Positions 18,527-28,597 of a DNA stretch of 64,000 bases are shown here, one piece after another. A program made the translations under genes and the position numbers. Every line of letters starts with the position of its first letter. Positions within the stretch are counted from its first letter, which is position 1. Source of the stretch: JANSXG01 sp024743075 (GTDB lineage Bacteria; Planctomycetota; Phycisphaerae; Phycisphaerales; UBA1924); NCBI GenBank assembly GCA_042140185.1, contig CP159477.1, positions 1,984,001-2,048,000 of the forward strand. Reading direction: 5' to 3'. The notes below the pieces were generated by a model that was not told the DNA's origin, did no database searches, and saw nothing but the letters and a program-made list of their open reading frames with translations.

Positions 18527-19566
18527 TCAAACGATCAGCTCCTCGCCACCGCCGCGGCCGCTGATGATGATCTCGCCGGCCTCCTCCAAGCGACGAACGA
18601 TGTCGACGATGCGCTGCTGCACCCCTCGACATCGCTGACGCGGACCGGGCCCATGTACTCCATGTCCTCCTTGATGAGCGTCGCCGCCCGCTCCGACATG
18701 TTGCTGAAGATCTTTTCCTGCAGTTCCTCCGAGGCCGTCTTGAGGGCCAGCCCCAGCTCGTCGTTGTCGACTTCGCGCAGCACCGCCTGGATGCCTTTGC
18801 CGTCGACCAGCAGCACATCCTCGAATACGAACATGAGCCGACGGATCTCTTCGACCAGATCGGGATCGTCGGCTTCCAGCCCTTCGAGGATCGCCTTCTC
18901 GGTCGAACGATCCGCGAGGTTCAGAATCTCCGACACCGTCGGGATTCCCCCGGCCTTCTCCATCGACTGCGTCAGCATGCTCGCCAGTCGAGACTCGAGC
19001 CCCCTCTCGACCTCGCGGATCACCTCCGGGTTGGTCTGCTCCATGTTTGCGATGCGCTTGATGACCTCGATCTGCTTCTGCATGGGAAGGCCAACGAGGA
19101 TCTCCGCCGCCTTGTGGTGGGGCAGGTGGCAGATGATGAGCGCGATCGTCTGCGGGTGTTCATCCTGAATGAAGGTCAGCAGATTCTCCGCTTCGGCCTT
19201 CTGCAGGAACGAGAACGGAGTCTTCTGCACCTGCGTCTGAATCTGGCCGAGGATCCGATCGGCCATCTTCGGATCGAGTGAGTCCTTGAGGAGCACGCGG
19301 GCGTAGTCCAGCCCGCCCTCGTTCTGGAACTGATGGGCCAACGATGTGCCGTAAAACTCCTCGACGACCTGATCCATGAGCGTCTGCGGCACACGCCCCA
19401 ACCCCGCGAGCTCGCGGGTCACATCCTCGACCGCGTCGGGTCCCATCGCGCGCAGCACTTTGCTCGCCGATTCGGCATCCAGCGACAGCAGCAGAACCGC
19501 CGCCTTGGTGACGCCGTCGATCTCCTGAATGCTGGTCGGCAGTTTCTCGCCGGGTTTGCGTGGCAT
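18527..19566 (-). CDS. fliG: FliG, flagellar motor switch protein (frameshifted near the end)
   Basis: FliG is the C-ring protein that contacts the stator. The N, middle and C domains are clear: LSLDAESASKVLRAMGPDAV, the middle EHPQTIALIICHLPHHKAAE, and the C-terminal torque region RRLMFVFEDVLLVDGKGIQA with LREVDNDELGLALKTASEEL. In the reading frame from 19566 the last residues turn into serine/alanine nonsense after VRVSDVEG. One missing G at 18622-18626 would restore VQQRIVDIVRRLEEAGEIII and stop at 18527, a normal FliG tail. Confidence 0.95.
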
Positions 19567-19619
19567 ACAGCCCTCTGGCCTCGATCATCGATGACCAGCC
19601 GGTCATCGACGTGTGTTTG

Positions 19620-21370
19620 TTACACCTGCTCGGTCGCCCAACGGGTGACCACCTTCGCCGCCTGATCCGGATGCTCGGAGACCAGTTCGGCGATCTGTTC
19701 CCTCATCTTGCGCATCTTGAGCTCGTCCTCGCTCAGTTCCACGCCGGACAGCGCACTGTCGGCTTCCATGGCCTCGCCGACGATGCCGTCGCCGTCCTGC
19801 AGCGCGGGAGGGATCCCCACGAGCTCCTCGGCACTGGGGAGCACATCACGCCGGTTCGCTTTGAACGCGGTCATGACAACGAACCCGAGTGACGCCAGAG
19901 CCAACGCGCCGATGCCGACGGTCTTGGCAAGTTCACCGACCGCGATCGGCCCGGTAACGCCGAGAAGCCCGCCACCCGCCCCGGCTGCGGCACCGGTCAG
20001 CCCCGCGAAGTCAGGCAAGATGGGGATCATCGAAACCACGACGCTCTCCTGCATGAGGGTATCCATATCCACCTCACGCCCATCGACCATCTCTGAGAAG
20101 TCGATCAGTCTGGCTACCTCCGCTTGGATCCGGGCCAACTCCGCGTCCCGCACCGCCGTCAGATCCGCGTCGGTCGGAACTGGCGGATCCGCCCCATCTT
20201 GCCCATCTTGTTGCGACCGCCAGATCGACACGAAGTAGTCCCGCGGGATGTTCACGACCGCGTTCATCTTCTGCAGACGACCTCCGGGGATCACCCGCTG
20301 CGTTTCGACCCCTCCCATCGCCGTATCGAACTCGACATCCTCGGCCCCCTCGCTCACGCGGTCGGATGAGGAGCCGCCGGCGGTCACGTCGGCACCGGCG
20401 TTGGAGCGGGTTCCCGGCTCGCCGCCTCGACTGGCCATGGTCTGGTCCATGTTCGTGGTTGAACTGCTCCTCAGCAGCGAGGTCGATCCCTCGCCCTCCC
20501 CATGGAACTTGCGATCAGTCTCCTGCCGATGCTCCATCGTCACCTGCGCGTTCACGCTGATGATCACGCCGGGGATGTAAGAAAGCAGGTCCGTGATCTT
20601 GTCACGCGCCTGACGCTCGAACGACGCCGCGGCCTCGGCGTAACTCGCGATGCTGAACTCGTTCTCGGTGGACGCCCGCATCTGACGATTGGTGCGCCCG
20701 TCGATCACCCGAACATTCTCAACAAGCAGACCCGCCGTCGAACTCGCGACCAGGTGGGCGATCGAATCCACGGTGTCCTGACTCAGACCATCCCGCCCGA
20801 TGACCACGACCGAAGCGGTCGGCGTGCGGTCCACAACGCCGATGCCGCGGCGCTTCGGGACGTCGAGGAACACCTGCGCTTTGCTGACGCCGTTCATCGC
20901 CGCGATCGAACGGGCCAGCTCGTTCTGGCGCGCGATCGTGGCGAGTTGCTCGTTCTGCTGGTAGTTCTGCGTCCAGCTCTGCTTCTCGACGAGGTTGTCG
21001 AAGTAGATCCGATTATCGGCCGGAGCATTCCCAGTTTCGATCAACGAAGCGAAAACCCGGCGCTGCGCCGAGGCGGGCACCATGACCTTGCCCTCGATCT
21101 CCCGATACTCCTGCCCCGTCGCCTGCAGGTGGGAGACAATCGTCCGGAGTTCCTGGGGTGTCGCGCCGGCGCGACCTCCTGATAGTCAGTCGTTGACGCG
21201 TACTGCTGCACCACGAACAGCGTCATCAGCATGACGACGACCAGCGACGCGATCAGCAGCTTCTGGCTGACCGTCAGCATCGCCAGATACTTCTGAATAG
21301 TCGCCTGTGCGCCTGAACTGTTCCATCGATCGGCCTCCGTGCCCTCATCCGGTCGTCCTCCGGACGACAC
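19620..21370 (-). CDS. fliF: FliF, flagellar MS-ring protein (frameshifted)
   Basis: FliF builds the MS ring. Two frames join at about 21161-21173. The upstream frame has the first membrane helix (KLLIASLVVVMLMTLFVVQQ) and ends TDYQEV; the downstream frame gives ATPQELRTIV and continues through MVPASAQRRVFASLIETGN, VSKAQVFLDVPKRRGIG and SYIPGVIISVNAQV to a second helix and the FliG-binding tail KMREQIAELVSEHPDQAAKV. One missing G would repair it. The start is uncertain: GTG 21370 has a weak ribosome site, while ATG 21326 in another frame is preceded by GGAGG at seven bases, hinting at a second indel near 21305-21320. Confidence 0.92.
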
Positions 21371-21492
21371 ATCGCACGCGGAATCCTTCGCGTGCTGATG
21401 ATGGTTTTCGGACGAAGCGCATCATCCGCTTGAACGGCGAGCACACTTTGCCGTCACGCGCAGGAACTGCGCCCGGGGGCTCGCGGTCTGGA

Positions 21493-21810
21493 TCAGACGC
21501 GGATCTGTTGGAGCTCGGAGTACGCGTCCATCAGCTTGTTGCGCACCTGCTGGAGCATGCGGAACGCGGTGTCGGCCTTCTGGGTCGCCATCAGCACGGT
21601 CTCGAGATCGTCCCGTTTGCCCGTGTTCAGGTCCTCGATGGCCTTTGTGGCGTCGTTCTGGAGGCTGTTGACCTTCTGGAGGTTCTGCATGAGCAGGTCC
21701 TTGAACGACTCACCTTGCGCGTTGACCGCGCCCGGGGCGGGCTGGACCGGCTTGATGCCGCCACCGCCCTGCGCCGCTTGCGAACCGATGAGCCCGAGTG
21801 GATCCGTCAT
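21493..21810 (-). CDS. fliE: FliE, MS ring-rod junction protein
   Basis: FliE links the MS ring to the rod. The protein shows the FliE core: SFKDLLMQNLQKVNSLQNDA, KRDDLETVLMATQKADTAF and the ending LQQVRNKLMDAYSELQQIRV. I use ATG 21810 (MTDPLGLIG), which has AGGGAG upstream at good spacing, over the longer in-frame start at 21843. It follows flgC and precedes fliF. Confidence 0.95.
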   Translation of the reverse strand: MTDPLGLIGSQAAQGGGGIKPVQPAPGAVNAQGESFKDLLMQNLQKVNSLQNDATKAIEDLNTGKRDDLETVLMATQKADTAFRMLQQVRNKLMDAYSELQQIRV

Positions 21811-21874
21811 GATTCCGCTCCCTGGAATTCGACCCGAGCGCAACTGTTGCGCTGGGCACCGGCCCTAGGGCCGA

Positions 21875-22306
21875 TCAGGACAGCAACCGCAACGCCTGTG
21901 CCACGATCGCCTTCGTCGCCTCCGCCGCCGCGATGTTCGCCTCGTACGCACGCTGCGCATCGAGGCCGTCGACCATCTCCGTCGCCGGATCGATGTTCGG
22001 ATAGTACACGTACCCCGCGTCCGGCGTACCCGGCGGCTGGGCGTACGGGCTGGTCGGCTCCCATCGCTTCGACAACTCGGACTGGTCCAACTCGATCGAC
22101 GACACATGCACGCCCTGATCCCGACCGGCCCGGCTCGACGCGCTGGGGTTCCCCGCTTCGAAGACCGTGAACCGGCGGCGGTACGGGCTGTAGTTGCCGT
22201 TGGCATCGAGGATGGCGTCGCGGTTGGCGATGTTCGCCGCGATCGTGTTCAGACGCGTCCGCTGGGCGATCAGCCCGCTGACCGAGACGTCAAGATTCCC
22301 GTACAT
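21875..22306 (-). CDS. flgC: FlgC, flagellar proximal rod protein
   Basis: FlgC is a rod protein. The 143-residue sequence has the axial N-terminal motif LDVSVSGLIAQRTRLNTIAA, then NIANRDAIL, and the rod C-terminal motif PNIDPATEMVDGLDAQRAYE followed by ANIAAAEATKAIVAQALRLL. Length matches the family. It follows flgB by about 21 bases and is read into fliE. Confidence 0.96.
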   Translation of the reverse strand: MYGNLDVSVSGLIAQRTRLNTIAANIANRDAILDANGNYSPYRRRFTVFEAGNPSASSRAGRDQGVHVSSIELDQSELSKRWEPTSPYAQPPGTPDAGYVYYPNIDPATEMVDGLDAQRAYEANIAAAEATKAIVAQALRLLS

Positions 22307-22327
22307 GTTCCGCCTCCATCGTCTTCA

Positions 22328-22778
22328 TCACACCCGCTCCGAGATCGCGGTCTGCAGCAGTTGCATCCGTGTCCGGAACAGGTCGGTTGCGACCCGAAAC
22401 GAGGCCACGGTCTCGGCCAGGTCCGCCATGCTTCGCTCAAGGTCGCGATCGTTGCGATCGTGGAACAGGATGTTGCCGCTCGGCGTGCCGGGATTCACCT
22501 CCAGCCGGATCAGACCGGAAGCATCCCGAACCGACCTCACCTCGCGCGAATCACGGATGTCGAGGTCGCCGCGATTCCCGCCGAACCGCTGGCGCCGGCT
22601 GTCCACCGCCTCGGCAAGCCGATCCTGAAACGTCCGAATGTCGAGCGTTCTCTGCTGAAAATTCGGAGTCGAGATGTTCGCGATGTTGTGAACCAGCACG
22701 TCCTGCCGGCGCAGCAAACTGGGCCGCGGCCTCGAGGACCGGCGTGGAGTCCGAATTGACCAGGCCGTCAATGAACAC
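22328..22778 (-). CDS. flgB: FlgB, flagellar proximal rod protein (frameshifted)
   Basis: FlgB is the other proximal rod protein. The start frame reads MFIDGLVNSDSTPVLEAAAQ then FA; the rest comes from another frame: RRQDVLVHNIANISTPNFQQ, the rod motif, then DIRTFQDRLAEAV and a C-terminal axial helix (MADLAETVASFRVATDLFRT). The join is at 22706-22712, where a GC dinucleotide seems to be missing from a GCGCGC stretch; restoring it gives FAARRQDVLVHN. The gene starts 27 bases after the response-regulator stop. Confidence 0.9.
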
Positions 22779-22805
22779 AGTGCTGCTCCCGAGCCCCGGC
22801 CCGCA

Positions 22806-24284
22806 TCAGAGCGATGCGGACACCAACTCCATTTCCTTCCACTTCTTCAGCTTCAGGCCGAGGGTCCGAACGCCGATGCCCAAGGCCCGAGCCGTCTTCT
22901 GACGGTGCCCACCGAATCGCCGCAGCGTCTCCACGATCACCTCACGCTCGATGTCCGCCAGCGGTCGCGGCTCGATCATCGACGCAACCGCGGTGCCATT
23001 CGAGCGTTCCGGCTCCAACGCACCGTTCTCCTCGGGGGACGCCTTCGGACGCGCCTTCATCGCGCGCCCCGGGGCGTTCGGGCCGGTCAGCCACAGTCGG
23101 ATCAGTTCGGGCGTGATCTCGTCGCCAGCCGACAGCACAACCGCCCGCTCGCAGAGATTCTGGAGCTCGCGCACATTGCCCGGCCACGGGTATGCGACAA
23201 GCAGTTCCATCGCTTCCTCAGAGATCTTTTTCTCCGGCCGCCCCTCGCGAGCACAAGTCATCCGCACGAAATGCGGCGCGAGCATGCGGACATCCTCCCG
23301 GCGCTCGTTGAGTGACGGGAGCGGCACGGGAAGCACGTTCAACCGGTAGAAGAGGTCTTGCCGAAAGCCGCCTGAGGCGACTTCTTCGCCGAGGTGACGA
23401 TTGGTCGTCGCGATCACGCGCACATCCACGCCGATCGTCGTCGAGGACCCGACCCGCTCGAACGCCTGTTCCTGGAGCACACGCAGCAGCTTCGCCTGGA
23501 TCTGGGGCTTGATTTCGCTGATCTCGTCGAGAAGCAGCGTGCCACCATGGGCGAGTTCGAACCGGCCCTTCCGCAGCGACTCCGCCCCGGTGAACGCTCC
23601 GCGCTCGTGCCCGAACAGTTCAGACTCCAACAGCGACTCGCTCATTGCGGCACAATTGACCGCGAGGAACGGCGCATCGCGACGCGGGCTCATCTCATGG
23701 ATCGCGCGCGCGACGACTTCCTTGCCGGTACCGGACTCGCCGGAGATCAGCACCGTGCCGTGACTCTCCGCGACGGCCGTGAGATTGGCCTTGAGCTCGC
23801 GCATCACCTCGGTCTCACCGATGACGCGCTTGATGCCAGTGAATCCCGAAGCATCCGCCCCTCTGGACGGAGCGGGCGACTGCCCGGACGAGGCCTTGAG
23901 CACCTGGTTCTCGCGCTTGAGTTCGCGATGCTCGATCGCCCGCTTCACCGCGATGACCAGCTCATCGCCCTCGAACGGCTTGGTGATGTAGTCGAACGCA
24001 CCGCTCTTGATCGCCCGAACCGCGGTATCGACGGTCCCGAAGGCCGTCATCAGCACCATGGGCAGGTCGTCGTCGATCTCGCGGACCTTCTCGATCAGCT
24101 CGACGCCCGACATCCCCGGCATCTTGAGGTCCGTCACCATGGCGTCGGGGCGACGCTTGGCCACAATCGCCAAAGCCCCCTCGCCGTCACACGCCGAAAG
24201 AATGGTGAAGCCCGCCCGCTGAAGGGTGAAACCGACGCTGTCGCGCAAGGACTCTTTGTCGTCTACCACAAGTACAGTTGCCAT
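22806..24284 (-). CDS. Sigma-54 activating response regulator (FlrC/FleR type)
   Basis: NtrC-family activator: receiver, AAA+ domain and Fis-type HTH in 492 residues. The receiver has the acidic pocket VVDDKE and the phospho-Asp in VTDLKMPG (about residue 53). The AAA+ domain shows Walker A GESGTGKE, the sigma-54 contact loop GAFTGA and GNVRELQN. The C-terminal helix-turn-helix reads GGHRQKTARALGIGVRTL. It is encoded between its likely kinase and flgB, so it probably activates the flagellar genes with RpoN, as FlrC/FleR and FlgR do; the target promoters were not identified. Confidence 0.93.
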   Translation of the reverse strand: MATVLVVDDKESLRDSVGFTLQRAGFTILSACDGEGALAIVAKRRPDAMVTDLKMPGMSGVELIEKVREIDDDLPMVLMTAFGTVDTAVRAIKSGAFDYITKPFEGDELVIAVKRAIEHRELKRENQVLKASSGQSPAPSRGADASGFTGIKRVIGETEVMRELKANLTAVAESHGTVLISGESGTGKEVVARAIHEMSPRRDAPFLAVNCAAMSESLLESELFGHERGAFTGAESLRKGRFELAHGGTLLLDEISEIKPQIQAKLLRVLQEQAFERVGSSTTIGVDVRVIATTNRHLGEEVASGGFRQDLFYRLNVLPVPLPSLNERREDVRMLAPHFVRMTCAREGRPEKKISEEAMELLVAYPWPGNVRELQNLCERAVVLSAGDEITPELIRLWLTGPNAPGRAMKARPKASPEENGALEPERSNGTAVASMIEPRPLADIEREVIVETLRRFGGHRQKTARALGIGVRTLGLKLKKWKEMELVSASL

Positions 24285-24290
24285 CGCCGA

Positions 24291-25241
24291 TCAGGCCTCC
24301 GAAGTCATCACGAGTGACCGAACAGTTTGTTGGGGTGATTCGTTACCGGCGTCCTCGCCCGAGACACACAGCGGCACGCGGAGCTCAACAAGAGCCCCGG
24401 CATTCTCGTTCGAGGCGATCACGACGCTCCCGTCGTGGGCATCCAGGATCCGATGCACGATCGCGAGCCCGAGCCCGGTGCCGGTTTCGCGCGTCGTAAA
24501 AAACGGGTTGAACACGCGATCGCGAACCTCCGCCGGAAACCCGGGACCGCTGTCCGCCACGCAGAACGCCAATTCCGGACGCGAGGCACCGTCGGGAGTC
24601 CGCCCGCGGCGCTCCTGCACCGATACCTCGACCCGGCGCGCGCCGTCCGGCACATCCGCCGAAGCCTCGCACCCGTTGCGCACCACGTTCAGGATCGCCT
24701 GCTGCAGAAGCCCGCGATCGCACGACACTTGCGTTCCCGGCGAAGCGACAACCGTCAGATCGACGCCGACCGAGCGGGCGTAGCCCGAAGCCACTTCCGC
24801 CACATCGCGCAGCAGCGCATCCACTTCGATCACATCGCTCTGAACACGCAGATCCCGAGCGAAGTTCAGCACATCCCCCACCACGGCGTTCAGACGATCG
24901 ACCGAGCGTACGATCTTGCCAGCCAGCCCCTGCTCCTCCGGCCGGTCCGACAGGTCGGACACCAGCGCTTCCCCGAACAGGCGGATGGAGACCAGCGGGT
25001 TCCGCACTTCATGGGCGATGCCGGCCGCCATCTCACCGAGGGCCGCCAGCTCCTTCGCCCGACGCAGCTGCCCGCGCGTATCAGTCAATTCTTGCTGGAG
25101 CCGCGCCACCTCACCCCGCAACTGCTCGTGCGTTGACTGCAGTCGGGCCGTCACCTCATTGAACGCGCCGACCAGTTCGGCGAGATCAGTCGGCGAGAGC
25201 CCCGGGGTCGCATCAACTTGAGCCGGCGCGATCGATGACAC
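24291..25241 (-). CDS. Soluble sensor histidine kinase (FlrB/FleS/FlgS type)
   Basis: A 316-residue kinase without membrane helices. The N-terminal part is a coiled coil (AFNEVTARLQSTHEQLRGEV). The H-box is LGEMAAGIAHEVRNPLVSIR, the N-box NVVRNGCEASADV, the G1 box VADSGPGFP and the F/G2 region NPFFTTRETGTGLGLAI. Being cytoplasmic and next to the sigma-54 activator, it likely phosphorylates that regulator in response to flagellar assembly rather than an outside signal, as in FlgS/FleS. Start is GTG 25241, four bases after the flgN-like stop. Confidence 0.92.
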   Translation of the reverse strand: MSSIAPAQVDATPGLSPTDLAELVGAFNEVTARLQSTHEQLRGEVARLQQELTDTRGQLRRAKELAALGEMAAGIAHEVRNPLVSIRLFGEALVSDLSDRPEEQGLAGKIVRSVDRLNAVVGDVLNFARDLRVQSDVIEVDALLRDVAEVASGYARSVGVDLTVVASPGTQVSCDRGLLQQAILNVVRNGCEASADVPDGARRVEVSVQERRGRTPDGASRPELAFCVADSGPGFPAEVRDRVFNPFFTTRETGTGLGLAIVHRILDAHDGSVVIASNENAGALVELRVPLCVSGEDAGNESPQQTVRSLVMTSEA

Positions 25242-25244
25242 GGA

Positions 25245-25763
25245 TCAGCCCTGCCGATCCTGGAACCGCGGCCCCGATTGCTGATTGGCATTCCGGCCGT
25301 ACGCGGCCGCGGCGTTCTTCTGACGCACCGCGCTGCCGAGCTCTTCCGCGACCTTGCCCTTCTGGGCTTCAAGCTTCACGCGGTCGGATTCGTCACGCTT
25401 CGTGATTCGGTCGACCAGTCCATCCAGCCGGGCGAGCTTGCCTCGCAGATTCTCTCGCTGCGACTCATCCAGCGCTTCGGCGAGCGAATCCCACTTCGAA
25501 ACGAAGGGCTCAAGCAGCCCGTTGACCTCGGTCACCTGCTCGACCACGCCTTGACGCTGGGCCAGCACATCGAGCAGCAACTCGGTCTCGCCGCTCTCTA
25601 CGCACTCGGACTGGTGCAGCGAGAGTTCGTCGAGTTGCTGGTAGAGCCGGCACTGCTCGTCGAGCACCCGCGCCAGTCGCGGGGCCCACACGCTCGGCTG
25701 CTCGTGCGTCGACGGCACATCCGCACGCAACGACGCTTGATTCCCAGTGGATTGACCGGTCAT
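25245..25763 (-). CDS. FlgN-like flagellar export chaperone
   Basis: A hydrophilic, mostly helical protein of about 172 residues when started at ATG 25763 (MTGQSTGNQ). The middle (RVLDEQCRLYQQLDELSLHQ then SECVESGETELLLDVLAQRQ) follows the FlgN pattern, in which helices from a short coiled-coil chaperone bind FlgK and FlgL. The C-terminal end (KNAAAAYGRN) also resembles the FlgN tail. No signal peptide or membrane segment. FlgN family identity is low, so the call rests on shape and on its place at the head of the flagellar string. Confidence 0.68.
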   Translation of the reverse strand: MTGQSTGNQASLRADVPSTHEQPSVWAPRLARVLDEQCRLYQQLDELSLHQSECVESGETELLLDVLAQRQGVVEQVTEVNGLLEPFVSKWDSLAEALDESQRENLRGKLARLDGLVDRITKRDESDRVKLEAQKGKVAEELGSAVRQKNAAAAYGRNANQQSGPRFQDRQG

Positions 25764-25881
25764 CCTGACCCTTTCGGCGCAACGCCCGCCCCCGATCCTC
25801 AGGGGCACGAACAGGCTCTCATCAGGCGATTCCTCCGCCCGATGCTTTCAGTTCGGCAAGAATTGCCTCAGGGGTCCAGAA

Positions 25882-28452
25882 TTATCGGGCCGATTCTGCC
25901 GAACTGAGCTGATCGAGCCGAATGCTCGTGTCCAGCCAGTTTTCCCAGTGCGAGCGAGACATTGGCACCTCACCTCGCTCAAACGCTTCCCCGGGCAGTT
26001 CCGCCAGGCGCGAACGGGCACGTTCCTGAGCGGTTCGCGCTTCCTGCCAGCGACCCATCGCCGCGTGACAGTTCACGATCTGCACCATCGCGACAAGCGA
26101 CGACGGGTCGTCCGGGTAACGCTGCGCCGCCGCGGCGTAGTGACGGATCGCCTCGGTGTAGTACCGTTCGCTGAGGAACGGGTCGTTCTCGTGGTGCCGG
26201 GCAAGGTCGAATGCACAGTCGCCCCGATACAACATCGCATTCCGCAGGCGGACCCGGTCCAACTCGGACCGGCGCGAAGGATCGCCGGAGTCGACGATCC
26301 CCTGAACCGTGTCGTACAGTTCGAGCGCCTCGGTGAGCCGCTCCTGTTTCAGACTATGAAGCCGGTCGGTTTCCGACTGCGGCATGCGAACCTGCAAGGC
26401 ATCGGCGATCTCCGCCGCCGACAGACGGCTCGCGTCGGCCAACGCGAAAAGCACACGCAGGTCCTGCCCGAGACGCGGCTCGAGATCGATCGCAGCCGTC
26501 AACTGCTCGATCGCCTCTTCGTGACGCCCCGATCGACGGTACAGCAGACCGAGTTCGATCAGCGCTTCGCGATACTCCGGGGCATCCGGCGCGAGAATCC
26601 GGCCGTCGACCACGGCGCGGAGGCGTTGCTCGGACCGTTCGGCGGCCTTCTCGCCTCCCTGGAGCATGTAGCACTGGGCCAGCGGCACATAACTGGAGTA
26701 GGCCAGCTCGGAAGTGGCGTGGTTGGCCAGGATGTCTTCGTACAGCTCGATCGCCGAGTCGTACTCCCCGCGCACCTGGTATGTCCTCGCCAGCCGGAAC
26801 TTGGCCTCGACCCAGCGCGGATCGCCGCTGGTACGCGTCTGGACGTACTCCGCAAACGTCGATCTCGCCCGATCCTGATCACCCGCGAGATCGAACGCGC
26901 ACGCCGCTTCCCACAGCGAAAGCGCCGACGCTTCGGCGTCGATCAGCGTCGTCATTCGCGCGTGTCGCCGGAACTCCATCGCGGCCCGGTAGTAGTTCGA
27001 CCGTGCCTGCTCGAGCGTCACCGGATCAACCGTGCTGAAATCCGGAAGCCCATCGATCGTCATCTCAACGCCTTCAAGCAGGCTGCCCGCGAGCTTCAGG
27101 TGTGCGTACGCGATCCGCTCTACAGCGCTCGGCGGCGGCTCCGTCCCGTGCAGCCGCTCGATCCTCGCCGCGCACCGCAGCGCGTTCGCGAAATCGCCTT
27201 CCGTATCCAGCCGCGAGAAATGCTGCTCGATCGACTCCTCGACCTGGGCCGGCGAGACCGTCGAATTCAGGGGGTCCCGGAGAACCAGTTCGATCGCACG
27301 GTCATACGCGCCGAAAGCGGCATCGAGCCGCGACTGCACCGCCTCGACCTCCGCGAGCCCGAGATATGCCTCCGCCGCGACGCTCGGCTGCGGGAATCGC
27401 TCGGCCGCCCCGGCGAACCTGTCCCGCGCGACATCGACTTCCCCGTTCACCTGCGCGATCCGGCCGAGGGCGACCTCGGCCTCCCCGAACAACGGGTCCG
27501 AAACCGGCAGCAGCGTCGTTGCGCGCTGCAGGTGATCGGTCGCCGCGTCCATCAGCCCCAATTCGTAGTACGCCCGTCCGAGCAGCAGGAACAGATGCCC
27601 CGCTTCCGGCGAACGACGCGTTTCCATAGCTTGCAATTCGGGCAACAGGCGCTGGATTGCTTCTTCCACATGCCCAGCCGCGAGTCGCAAGCGGGTCTGC
27701 CGAGCCACCACCCACAGTCGGTCGTCGGCGCTGAGAAGGGGGTCCTGACGCAGTTCGGTCAGCATCGAAAGACCGCGAGCCTCACCGAGTTGCTCGTCGA
27801 GCGGATCGAGCGCCTTCTCGATCATCCGCTTCAGCATCCGATGGCGCAACGCCGCATCGGAATCCGAAATCGCCCGCGTCGTTTTGATCGCGCCCTCGAC
27901 ATCCTTGAGGGCGAGTTGCGACTCAGCAAGGTTGAACTTCCGCTGGCCATCGAGCTCGGCGAGGAATGTGTCGCGGGCCTCGGTGTAGTAGTCGATCACG
28001 CTCTGGTGATTGCGAGCATCATCGATCTGCTTCAGTCGCTGGGCGGAGCTGATCGCGTCGCCGCTGAGAAGGTAATACCGCATCACCTCTTCGGGATCGG
28101 CCTCGGGCCGGTAGATCCACCGGCCGAGCGGATCATTGAGCAGCGCGATCGCTTCGTCGTACCGCTGCTCCTCGACCAGTCGCGCGACGTCGTCGAGGGC
28201 CGCAGCAAAGTCCGGCTCCGGTGCCGATCGCACCCAAGCCGTCACGCCGATCGCGAGCAGCGCGAAACCGACCAGCAAAGTCGGGACCTGCCAGAGGTCG
28301 CGTCCGCCGCGCAACGGCTCGCCCGACTTCGGCATCGCCTCGCGCAATGAGGCGATCCGATCCTTCAGCGATGGCTTCGGCGCGACTTCCGCCGACGCCT
28401 CATCGGCGCTCGCCTCAGCAGCTGGCTCGGATTTCGGTTCCTCGTCGGCCAC
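25882..28452 (-). CDS. Membrane-anchored TPR-repeat protein
   Basis: An 856-residue protein with a Glu/Ala-rich start, one transmembrane helix (VPTLLVGFALLAIGVTAWV, about residues 52-70) and then a long helical array of tetratricopeptide repeats, recognisable in stretches such as HLFLLLGRAYYELGLMDAAT, LVEEQRYDEAIALLNDPLGR and LGLLYRRSGRHEEAIEQLTA. The bulk is therefore probably extracytoplasmic and a protein-interaction scaffold. It lies 118 bases upstream of the flgN-like gene on the same strand. I cannot tell whether it belongs to the flagellar system or is just a neighbour. Confidence 0.85.
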   Translation of the reverse strand: MADEEPKSEPAAEASADEASAEVAPKPSLKDRIASLREAMPKSGEPLRGGRDLWQVPTLLVGFALLAIGVTAWVRSAPEPDFAAALDDVARLVEEQRYDEAIALLNDPLGRWIYRPEADPEEVMRYYLLSGDAISSAQRLKQIDDARNHQSVIDYYTEARDTFLAELDGQRKFNLAESQLALKDVEGAIKTTRAISDSDAALRHRMLKRMIEKALDPLDEQLGEARGLSMLTELRQDPLLSADDRLWVVARQTRLRLAAGHVEEAIQRLLPELQAMETRRSPEAGHLFLLLGRAYYELGLMDAATDHLQRATTLLPVSDPLFGEAEVALGRIAQVNGEVDVARDRFAGAAERFPQPSVAAEAYLGLAEVEAVQSRLDAAFGAYDRAIELVLRDPLNSTVSPAQVEESIEQHFSRLDTEGDFANALRCAARIERLHGTEPPPSAVERIAYAHLKLAGSLLEGVEMTIDGLPDFSTVDPVTLEQARSNYYRAAMEFRRHARMTTLIDAEASALSLWEAACAFDLAGDQDRARSTFAEYVQTRTSGDPRWVEAKFRLARTYQVRGEYDSAIELYEDILANHATSELAYSSYVPLAQCYMLQGGEKAAERSEQRLRAVVDGRILAPDAPEYREALIELGLLYRRSGRHEEAIEQLTAAIDLEPRLGQDLRVLFALADASRLSAAEIADALQVRMPQSETDRLHSLKQERLTEALELYDTVQGIVDSGDPSRRSELDRVRLRNAMLYRGDCAFDLARHHENDPFLSERYYTEAIRHYAAAAQRYPDDPSSLVAMVQIVNCHAAMGRWQEARTAQERARSRLAELPGEAFERGEVPMSRSHWENWLDTSIRLDQLSSAESAR

Positions 28453-28597
28453 TATCCCGCTCCGGTTGGCGAATGCGACATCACCGCGCCCTGCGCACGG
28501 TCCGCATTGCTTATCGGCTGGAGATTCGGCTCGCGACCAAACTTCCCGACCGGACGACGCCCGATTCCGGCGGATTCACCCCTACAGGACCTCGGAC

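Noticed and set aside
25860..25881. Sigma-54-like promoter (GGCAATTCTTGC) before the flgN-like gene
   Set aside because: Spacing between the GG and GC elements is eight, not ten, bases; likely a chance palindrome.
25948..28350. Long open frame on the plus strand opposite the TPR gene
   Set aside because: Arg-rich antisense reading of a real protein; no domain visible.
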